From the NCBI GenBank assembly GCA_045613985.1, contig JAZLCA010000075.1, forward strand, positions 1 to 39,535: DNA of 39,535 nucleotides, in the 5' to 3' direction. Made by a program: the position numbers and the translations under genes. Below are positions 15,298 to 21,940 of the stretch, in pieces. The notes under the pieces are model-generated. The model made no database searches and was not told the DNA's origin. It was given only the letters and a program-made list of their open reading frames with translations. Positions within the stretch are counted from its first letter, which is position 1, and the number at the start of each line of letters is the position of its first letter. The DNA comes from SIG644 sp045613985 (lineage in GTDB: Bacteria; Bacillota; Clostridia; Oscillospirales; CAG-272).

Positions 15298-15803
15298 AGG
15301 CAAGCATAAAGGGATTGTTCGGAACAAGTAAAAAAGTCGGGGAGCGGGTGGTGTTATATGCACCCGTCGCGGGGCAGGTTGTGCCCCTACACCAGGTCAA
15401 GGACGAGACGTTTGCCAAGGGAATTTTGGGCGATGGCGTGGCAATTTTGCCCACGGAAAACGAGCTGCTCGCCCCGGTGGATGCCAGGGTGGAGCAGGTG
15501 TTTGACAGCGCACACGCGGTCACGCTGTGCACGCAAGACGGAGTGGAGCTGTTGATGCACATCGGGATTGACACGGTGGAATTGGGGGGCAGATACTTCG
15601 ATTGCTGTGTCAAGATGGGCGCATGGGTGAAAACGGGCGACGTTCTGATCCGATTTGACCGAGAGGCGATTGCCAAAGAGGGGTACGACGTAACGACACC
15701 GCTGGTGGTAGGAAATTCGGAAGAATTTGAAATGGCGGTCGTAAGCCAAGGGAGTGTCAAGGAAGGACAGCCGATTCTGGAGTTGCGCAGAAAAGAGGGA
15801 TGA
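15288..15803 (+). CDS. crr: PTS glucose-type EIIA protein
   Basis: This soluble 171-residue EIIA of the glucose family accepts phosphate from HPr and passes it to an EIIB domain. The active histidine is H91 in LLMHIGIDTVELGG, and the fold-typical APVAGQVVPL and DGVAILP segments are present. The ATG lies inside the end of ptsI behind AAAGGAGGA, so translation is coupled. It is a free-standing EIIA; no EIIB or EIIC gene is in the window, so it must serve permeases encoded elsewhere. Confidence 0.93.
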   Translation: MGLKASIKGLFGTSKKVGERVVLYAPVAGQVVPLHQVKDETFAKGILGDGVAILPTENELLAPVDARVEQVFDSAHAVTLCTQDGVELLMHIGIDTVELGGRYFDCCVKMGAWVKTGDVLIRFDREAIAKEGYDVTTPLVVGNSEEFEMAVVSQGSVKEGQPILELRRKEG

Positions 15804-15804
15804 G

Positions 15805-16071
15805 ATGAAAGAATTTTCGTTTACGGTGGGCGATCCGCTGGGCATCCATGCCCGTCCGGCCGGATTGCTCGTTCAAAAGGCGAAGGAATTTGAAAGCGAT
15901 TTTACCGTGACACTGCAGCGCAACGGCAAATGCGCTTCACTCAAGCGGCTGTTGGCCGTTATGGGCCTGGGAGTCAAGGGGGGCGACAGCATCACGGTAT
16001 TGGTGCAGGGCAAGGATGAGGCGGCCGCCGCTCAGGGAGTGGAGCAGTGGATGAAGGAAAATTTGGCATGA
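15805..16071 (+). CDS. ptsH: HPr, PTS phosphocarrier protein lacking regulatory Ser46
   Basis: This 88-residue HPr starts at the ATG one base after the EIIA stop. GIHARPAG holds the catalytic His15 that carries phosphate between enzyme I and EIIA. In the region that normally reads LKSIMGVMSLG this protein reads LKRLLAVMGLG, so the residue equivalent to Ser46, phosphorylated by HPr kinase in Firmicutes, is Arg48 (numbering shifted by a two-residue insertion). Catalytic transfer should be intact but kinase-dependent carbon catabolite control through this protein should not work. It may be a second, specialised HPr. It is the last gene of the operon, before a strong terminator. Confidence 0.92.
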   Translation: MKEFSFTVGDPLGIHARPAGLLVQKAKEFESDFTVTLQRNGKCASLKRLLAVMGLGVKGGDSITVLVQGKDEAAAAQGVEQWMKENLA

Positions 16072-16073
16072 TA

Positions 16074-16111
16074 AAAACGGGCGGGGAGCGGGCAGCTTTC
16101 CCGCCCGTTTT
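16074..16111 (+). terminator. Terminator of the pts operon
   Basis: A perfect 12-bp stem AAAACGGGCGGG/CCCGCCCGTTTT ends in a T run at 16108-16111. Confidence 0.92.
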
Positions 16112-16144
16112 GAGTCAAAACAAATAGGATTTTCCGGCGTCCTC

Positions 16145-16173
16145 TTGACTTTCGCAGAGCCTTTTGATACAAT
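16145..16173 (+). promoter_or_regulatory. Promoter of the solute-binding lipoprotein gene
   Basis: TTGACT (16145-16150), 17 bases and TACAAT (16168-16173) lie 64 bases before the start codon. Confidence 0.75.
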
Positions 16174-16236
16174 GATACTGACTCACTTTAGGCATAGACA
16201 CGAAGAGAATAAATTGAAAGGAAACAGACACAATTT

Positions 16237-17844
16237 ATGAATGCAAATCAAAAGAAAAACACGGTTCTGCGCGTTTTGTGCTTGATGTTGTCCTTGGTGT
16301 TGCTGCTGGGAACGATGATTGCTTGCGCAGAAGAGCCCGAAACGCCCGACACCCCGGCGCAGGATGGCCCGGATACGCCCGGACAGGATGAACCGGAAAA
16401 TCCCGGTAACCCCGGCACCGATGAGCCTGTTGGCCCCGATGAGCCTGTTGGTCCTGACGAGCCCGGTGAGTCCGAAATCCCGGATTACTTATTGCAGGTG
16501 CCTCAGGAAGACTATGAAGCTACCCCAATCGTAATTCTTTGCCGTGCGGATAAAAAGTACGAGTCCGACCTGGAGCTGGAGGAGATTTCCGGTTCCCTGG
16601 TTGAAAAGGCGGTATACGATCGTAATGCACGCGTGGAGGAATACCTTAATGTGGAGATCACCGCATATCCCGTTAACGGCTCTTGGCAGCTCCGCCCGGA
16701 ATTTATTGCCGTTTTGAACAATGCCGTTGCAACGACGGACAACAGCTTCCAGATCGTTGCCACCCACAGCTCCTACAATGCAGGTTTGGCTTTGGGCGAT
16801 CAGTACTACAATCTTTTGCCTCTGAGTGGATCCATCAACCTGGAGGCTCCCTGGTGGTCTTCCTCCTGGGTAGAAAACGCCACGATATACGACAACCTGT
16901 TCCACATCACGGGCGACGTGTCCCTGACCATGTGGGAGGAGCTGTACGCCGTGTTCTTCAACCGCGATATGGTCAACGACCGTTCGGATGAAATTGGAGA
17001 TCTGTATGAGATGGTTCGTGACGATGAGTGGACGCTGGAAAATATGGTGATGCTGTCCGAGATCTACGAGGATTCCAACGGCGATGACGTCAAGAATATC
17101 GGCGATACCTTTGGTCTTGTCCTCAACCGTCACGCCATGCGTACTTTCGTAACGTCCTGCGCCCTTCCCATTGTCTCGCGCAACGAGGACGGCGGTTTTG
17201 ACTTGGTGTTTATGGACGAGGATCATGCGGAAAAGGTAGAGACGGTATACACTACGCTGTACGACCTGATCTACCATAACGAGGGCACGTTTGACTCGCT
17301 CCTGACCGACGGTGACTACACCGAAATGCTGGAGATCTTTACCACCGGCGGCTCTCTGTTCATGACAGGTACGATGAACAATTCTACGGCCTTGCGCAGC
17401 GCAGATATGCAGTTCGGTATTTTGCCCTTCCCCAAATATGACATTGACCAGGAATCGTATCTGTCGCACTCTTACGACGGACTTTCCTCCTTCTCCGTGC
17501 CTGCCTGCGCGACGGAGCCCGAAATGTGTGCCCGCGTGCTGGATGCACTGGGCGCCGAAAGCAAGCACGAGGTCATTCCCGCATACTACGAGGTCGTACT
17601 GCAGGGACGTATCGCTCAGGATGCAGATTCCAAAGAGATGCTGGATATTATCCGTGAAGATCTGTACTTTGATTTCGGCTTTATCTATTCGGATGCCCTC
17701 AAGGGTCCGGGTACTACGGCAGGTCCCTTTGCCTTTTTTGGTGATAAGCTGCGTGAGGGCAGAGAATCTTTGAGTTCCAACTGGGCAAGTGTCGTTGACA
17801 TTTATATGTTGAAGCTGGAAGAGATCTTGGATAAGTTTGAATAA
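16237..17844 (+). CDS. Extracellular solute-binding lipoprotein
   Basis: The product has 535 residues with a lipoprotein signal peptide ending in GTMIAC (lipid-modified C30). A flexible Pro/Asp/Glu linker to about residue 85 includes the tandem repeat DEPVGPDEPVGPDEP, then a mature domain follows with the look of an ABC-type extracellular solute-binding protein. Matching features are TFGLVLNRHAMRTF, FTTGGSLFMTGTMNNS, FGILPFPKYD and a C-terminal FGDKLREG segment, as seen in sugar-binding proteins of gut Clostridia. It would sit on the outer face of the cell membrane. No ABC permease genes follow, so its partner must be elsewhere. AAAGGAAA lies 12 bases before the start. Confidence 0.8.
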   Translation: MNANQKKNTVLRVLCLMLSLVLLLGTMIACAEEPETPDTPAQDGPDTPGQDEPENPGNPGTDEPVGPDEPVGPDEPGESEIPDYLLQVPQEDYEATPIVILCRADKKYESDLELEEISGSLVEKAVYDRNARVEEYLNVEITAYPVNGSWQLRPEFIAVLNNAVATTDNSFQIVATHSSYNAGLALGDQYYNLLPLSGSINLEAPWWSSSWVENATIYDNLFHITGDVSLTMWEELYAVFFNRDMVNDRSDEIGDLYEMVRDDEWTLENMVMLSEIYEDSNGDDVKNIGDTFGLVLNRHAMRTFVTSCALPIVSRNEDGGFDLVFMDEDHAEKVETVYTTLYDLIYHNEGTFDSLLTDGDYTEMLEIFTTGGSLFMTGTMNNSTALRSADMQFGILPFPKYDIDQESYLSHSYDGLSSFSVPACATEPEMCARVLDALGAESKHEVIPAYYEVVLQGRIAQDADSKEMLDIIREDLYFDFGFIYSDALKGPGTTAGPFAFFGDKLREGRESLSSNWASVVDIYMLKLEEILDKFE

Positions 17845-17865
17845 TAAAAAAATCGATTTTTTTGG

Positions 17866-17892
17866 AAAATCGGGGAAGATTTTGATTTTTTT
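17866..17892 (+). terminator. Weak A/T-rich terminator candidate
   Basis: AAAATC pairs with GATTTT around GGGGAA, followed after a G by a T run to 17892. Just before it, 17846-17863 is an 18-base perfect palindrome of A and T runs around TCGA. Both stems are weak, so read-through into the vWA lipoprotein gene is likely. Confidence 0.4.
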
Positions 17893-17938
17893 AGCGTCTA
17901 TATAGGTGACACCTTAAAAGCGAAAGGAGAAAACCTGT

Positions 17939-19363
17939 ATGAAACACCAAAATCGACTTTTCACAATCGTATTATTTATGCTTTGTCTTTGCCTCCTGGT
18001 CAGTTGCGCGGCAGTTGCTCCGACTTCCCCGGAAAGTGACGATCCTACCTCTGACAACAGCGCGCCATTGGATGGCGAAATCGGCAGCAACCCCTCTAAG
18101 GGAGATCGCCCCGGTTCTTCCAAGCCGGGCGCCGATGCCCCTTCGATGGATAGCTCAGGAAGCGATATGCCGGAGTACGACGTGCCTATGGAGCCTTTGC
18201 CTCCCGGATATGACGAGGCCCCCGATATGGAAGGGGAGAGTATGCCCGGCGCATCGGGCGACGGTACCATTGGCGGTGGGTACGGCAATGGATTTGAGCA
18301 CCAGGCGGGCCAGTTGACGGGCTCCGAATGGAACGACAACGACCATTTTGCCGAGTTCGTTGATAAGATCAACGCGCAGGGCAACGGTTGGTACGATGTC
18401 GCGGCCAAGTGGAACCTGGTGGCAACCCGGAGAATTCACGTGCGAGTTCATAACGGCGCAGAACAAGCGGTTCCGCTTGCAACGGTAACGCTGTTGGATG
18501 CACAGGGCGGCGTTCTTTGGACGGCCGTGACCGACGCGGACGGCGATGCGTATCTGTTTTACGGCATGAGTCCTTCGGTTGAATCTGCCAAGCCTGCAAG
18601 CATCCAGGTGACGACGCTGGATGGTAAAAATATGACGCATCTGCTGACGGGAGACGAAGAGGAGATCGTTTTGGCTCTGGACAGCGTCGGCAACGCGACC
18701 AAGCTGGACATCATGTTCATGATCGACACGACGGGATCGATGGGCGACGAGCTGGAGTACCTCAAGGCGGAGATGGGTGACGTCATTCGCCGCGTGGCGC
18801 AGGAGTGCAGCATTGGCGTGCGCACCAGTGTCAACTTCTATCGCGATAAGGGCGATGAATACGAGCTTCGCTATTTTAATTTCCGTTCCGACGTAGAGGA
18901 GGCTGTGACGCTTCTGGCACAGCAGAGAGCTTACGGCGGCGGTGACTATCCCGAGGCGGTCGATACCGCGCTGAATTATGCCATCAACCAGGCGAAGTGG
19001 CAGGAGGATGCCATCAAGGTCATGTTCCTTGTACTGGATGCTCCTCCTCATGCCAATACAGAGTCCATTTCGACCATCAACCAGGCAATTGCCAAGGCGG
19101 CCGAGCGGGGTATTCGCATCATTCCCGTGGCATCCAGCGGTGTTAACACCGAATGTCAGGTGTTGTTCCGCACCTGGGCTGCTTTGACGGGCGGTACCTA
19201 CACCTATTTGACTGACCACAGCGGTATTGGCGGTTCGCACGACAAGCCCGATGTGGAAGAGGAAAATGTGGAACTGCTCAACGATATGATGGTGAGAATC
19301 ATTAAGGAGTACGTGGAAGGTAAGGCGGAGGTCTCGGACGCGCCTGTTGAAAAGGAAGACTAA
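17939..19363 (+). CDS. Lipoprotein with von Willebrand factor A domain
   Basis: The product has 474 residues with a signal peptide and lipobox LLVSC (lipid-modified C23), then a Ser/Pro/Asp-rich low-complexity region to about residue 115. A short beta-sandwich segment (RIHVRVHNGAEQAVPLATV, TDADGDAYLFYG) near residues 160-210 resembles a carboxypeptidase-regulatory-like domain. A vWA domain covers about residues 258-450, with a metal-ion-dependent adhesion motif DTTGS (D263, T265, S267) and the later VLDAPPH. Such proteins bind protein partners at the cell surface through a bound metal. AAAGGAGA lies 9 bases upstream. It follows the solute-binding lipoprotein with only a weak terminator between. 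The binding partner is unknown. Confidence 0.8.
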   Translation: MKHQNRLFTIVLFMLCLCLLVSCAAVAPTSPESDDPTSDNSAPLDGEIGSNPSKGDRPGSSKPGADAPSMDSSGSDMPEYDVPMEPLPPGYDEAPDMEGESMPGASGDGTIGGGYGNGFEHQAGQLTGSEWNDNDHFAEFVDKINAQGNGWYDVAAKWNLVATRRIHVRVHNGAEQAVPLATVTLLDAQGGVLWTAVTDADGDAYLFYGMSPSVESAKPASIQVTTLDGKNMTHLLTGDEEEIVLALDSVGNATKLDIMFMIDTTGSMGDELEYLKAEMGDVIRRVAQECSIGVRTSVNFYRDKGDEYELRYFNFRSDVEEAVTLLAQQRAYGGGDYPEAVDTALNYAINQAKWQEDAIKVMFLVLDAPPHANTESISTINQAIAKAAERGIRIIPVASSGVNTECQVLFRTWAALTGGTYTYLTDHSGIGGSHDKPDVEEENVELLNDMMVRIIKEYVEGKAEVSDAPVEKED

Positions 19364-19382
19364 AAAATAAAATTGTTATGCG

Positions 19383-19417
19383 GCGGCAGAGCGGAGATGC
19401 TTTGCCGCTGTTTTTTT
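19383..19417 (+). terminator. Terminator after the vWA lipoprotein gene
   Basis: The 10-bp stem GCGGCAGAGC/GCTTTGCCGC (one G-T pair) with a GGAGAT loop is followed by TG and seven T residues. Confidence 0.9.
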
Positions 19418-19955
19418 GCGCGGGAAGGGATAACTAAACTTATAGCAGCTGCGCGTACAGCCCACCTCGATTTCATCGAGCTGCGCGCCGCGCTGTGGCG
19501 GTAGGGTGTTCATTCTTTCTCGTTCGAGAAAGAACGAACCAAGAAAGCAACGCGGGTATATCATCCAGCAATGACGGAATGCTCCGTTACCCGCTCCCGA
19601 AGAATTTTGCAAGCAAAATTCTTCCCATAGAGAGTAAAATTTTAATCGGGCCTGAAGCCCTTAAGAAACCCGCAAAGCTTTTTAGCTCTCTGCGCCTGCC
19701 GCTCGTGTTAGCTTGGCGTCGGGCAATACACAAAAAGAGGATATATTTTTCTCGTGGAGCAGTTTGAAGAGCGGCACGGAAAGGGGAATCCAAGGGGGAA
19801 AGCCTTGGGGCGTTTCTTGGCCATTTCTTGCCGCGCAGCAAGAAGTGGCATCAAAGGCGGTACAGATCAGCGCGCGACGAAAGTCGCGCTGTATGATCGT
19901 CAAAAGGAGAAGTCGCGGAAAAATCCAACATTTCTCCCCTTGCTTTTCGCCACCT
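19418..19955. repeat. Hairpin-rich non-coding block with two dispersed-repeat copies
   Basis: No credible gene lies here; the open frames are short and lack RBS or recognisable content. Inverted repeats are dense: CTCGAT/ATCGAG at 19466-19480, GTTCATTCTTTCTCG/CGAGAAAGAACGAAC at 19508-19539, GAAGAATTTTG/CAAAATTCTTC at 19599-19624, CCATTTCTTGC/GCAAGAAGTGG at 19821-19848, and GCGCGAC-GAAA-GTCGCGC near 19880-19897. The 19508 and 19821 hairpins resemble the one at 24606-24635, including a following CATCAAAGGCG-like tail at 19848-19858. This points to a dispersed hairpin-repeat family rather than a decayed gene. Confidence 0.6.
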
Positions 19956-19960
19956 TAACC

Positions 19961-19989
19961 TTGACAAATTATAATAAATATTATATAAT
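19961..19989 (+). promoter_or_regulatory. Promoter of the miaB-to-tldE gene cluster
   Basis: TTGACA (19961-19966), 17 bases and TATAAT (19984-19989) match the consensus fully. The start site would be about 19996, leaving a leader of about 72 bases before miaB. Confidence 0.85.
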
Positions 19990-20067
19990 ATTATATTGAG
20001 CATCTGTACCCCTTTGGGAACGATACTCAAAGAAATTCTGAATTTCAGAAAGGCTTATTTTGAGCAA

Positions 20068-21489
20068 ATGAACCAACAAAAACCATCTCCCTCCGCGCAC
20101 ATGACGAACGATGAAATCATGCAAAAGCTGCGCGAGGACAACGATCGCCACGCCCTCACACAGGAGCGTCGGCGGGCTTATATATTGACCTTCGGCTGTC
20201 AGCAAAACGTGGCTGATAGTGAAAAGATCTCGGGCATGTGCGAGGCTATGGGGTATACCTTGACTGACTCGGCGGACGAAGCTGACTTGATCATGGTCAA
20301 CACCTGTGCCATCCGCGAACACGCCGAGCAAAAGGCGCTGTCTGTCGTGGGACAGTACAAACACTTAAAGGCCAAGAACCCCGATATGGTCATCGGTGTT
20401 TGTGGCTGTATGGTCGCTCAGGAGCATCGCCGCGAAACGCTTCGCCGCAGCTATCCGTACGTCGACTTCGTGTTCGGAACGACCGTGTTACATCATTTCC
20501 CCCGCCTGTTGTTTGATAAGCTGGCTGTGGGCAAGCGTATGTTTTATACTGAGAGCGAGAATGATAGTAAGGTCGTGGTTGAAGGGCTTCCCATCAAGCG
20601 CGACAGCGACTACCGTGCCTGGGTGTCCGTCATGTACGGCTGCAACAATTTCTGCTCCTATTGCATCGTACCTTACGTGCGCGGTCGAGAGCGTAGTCGC
20701 AACAAGGACGAGATCATTGCAGAGGTTAAGGATCTGGTCTTTCGCGGCTATCGCGATATCACCCTGCTCGGTCAGAACGTCAACTCCTACAACAAGGGAA
20801 GCGAGGACGGTTACGATTTTGCCGCGCTGATGCGAGACCTTGATGCGATCGAGGGCGACTTCACCTTGCGCTTTATGACCAGCCACCCCAAGGATGCGAC
20901 GGTGGCACTCATGGATGCGATGGCCGAGGGCAAGCATATTGCCCGCCATTTCCACCTGCCCATGCAATCGGGCAGCGATGCGATCCTCAAAAAGATGAAC
21001 CGTCATTATGACACCGCTCGCTATCTGTCCATCGTGGACGGTCTGCGCGAGCGTATGCCCGATATCACCATCACCTCGGATATCATCGTCGGTTTCCCCA
21101 GCGAGACGGAGGAGGATTTTGAGGCGACGCTGGATATGCTGCGTCGCGTGAAATTCGATATGCTGTTCTCGTTCATCTATTCGCCCCGTCCCGGTACACC
21201 CGCCGCGGCGATGGAGGATCAGGTGCCGGACAAGGTGAAGAACGAACGGTTTGACCGCCTGCTCGCACTGCAAAACGAGATCGCGCTCCAAAAGAATCAG
21301 ACCATGGTCGGCTCGACCGTGCGGGTGCTATGCGACGGTGTGAGCAAAAACAATGCCGACGTATACAACGGTCGCACCGAGGGCAACAAGATCGTTTTCT
21401 TTGCAGGGGACGAAGAGGACACGGGACGCTTCGTGAACGTCCGTGTCGACCGCGCCGAGGCATTTGCCTTGTATGGCGAGAAAATCTAA
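20068..21489 (+). CDS. miaB: tRNA-2-methylthio-N6-isopentenyladenosine synthase
   Basis: MiaB is a radical-SAM methylthiotransferase that modifies A37 of tRNAs reading UNN codons. The ATG at 20068 gives 473 residues; an upstream frame to 19996 would start with TTG at the transcription start and is not preferred. The N-terminal UPF0004 domain has FGCQQNVADSE (C44), NTCAIREHAE and CGCMVAQE, which bind the auxiliary iron-sulfur cluster. The radical-SAM motif is CNNFCSYC (C192, C196, C199). The C-terminal region (VRVLCDGVSKNNADVYNGR) is a TRAM domain. AGAAAGG lies about 14 bases upstream, so initiation may be modest. It is the first gene of a long same-strand cluster. Confidence 0.93.
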   Translation: MNQQKPSPSAHMTNDEIMQKLREDNDRHALTQERRRAYILTFGCQQNVADSEKISGMCEAMGYTLTDSADEADLIMVNTCAIREHAEQKALSVVGQYKHLKAKNPDMVIGVCGCMVAQEHRRETLRRSYPYVDFVFGTTVLHHFPRLLFDKLAVGKRMFYTESENDSKVVVEGLPIKRDSDYRAWVSVMYGCNNFCSYCIVPYVRGRERSRNKDEIIAEVKDLVFRGYRDITLLGQNVNSYNKGSEDGYDFAALMRDLDAIEGDFTLRFMTSHPKDATVALMDAMAEGKHIARHFHLPMQSGSDAILKKMNRHYDTARYLSIVDGLRERMPDITITSDIIVGFPSETEEDFEATLDMLRRVKFDMLFSFIYSPRPGTPAAAMEDQVPDKVKNERFDRLLALQNEIALQKNQTMVGSTVRVLCDGVSKNNADVYNGRTEGNKIVFFAGDEEDTGRFVNVRVDRAEAFALYGEKI

Positions 21490-21519
21490 TTATTATTACA
21501 ACCAAAGGAGATAAAAACA

Positions 21520-21906
21520 ATGGATATTTTTGAAATGGCTACGGCTTTGGGCGATGCGCTCAAGCAGGACGAAAAGCTGGTTGCGCTGGAAGCTGCGCGC
21601 AAAAACTATATGGAAGACCGCAAGCTACAGGCACTTGTCGTTGAATACGAGGTCCAGCAGACGGCCATGCAGAAGGAAGCAACCCGCGGTGAGGATTACG
21701 ATACTCATTTGATCGATATGATCCAGAACCGCATCAACGAGCTGTATGAGGCGATCACCAAGAACGAGACTTATCTTGCGCTGGAGAAGGCACAGGAAGA
21801 GGTCAACGCGCTGATGAACAAGATCAACGGTATCATTACCGCCCGCATCACGGGACAGGAGCCCGGATGCACCCACAACTGCGCGACCTGCGGCGGTTGC
21901 CACTAA
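21520..21906 (+). CDS. YlbF/YmcA-family protein with Cys-rich C-terminus
   Basis: This 128-residue, mostly helical protein of the YlbF/YmcA (DUF964) family has a coiled-coil-like middle and ends in CTHNCATCGGCH. In Bacillus, YlbF and YmcA form a complex with YaaT that affects RNase Y and carries iron-sulfur clusters. Here the terminal cysteines could ligate a metal or cluster, which is inferred. AAAGGAG lies 8 bases before the ATG. Its position between miaB and mutS, 30 and 34 bases from each, indicates co-transcription. Confidence 0.8.
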   Translation: MDIFEMATALGDALKQDEKLVALEAARKNYMEDRKLQALVVEYEVQQTAMQKEATRGEDYDTHLIDMIQNRINELYEAITKNETYLALEKAQEEVNALMNKINGIITARITGQEPGCTHNCATCGGCH

Positions 21907-21940
21907 TGTTCAAAATCAAAGGCAGAGGAGCTGATGCGGC

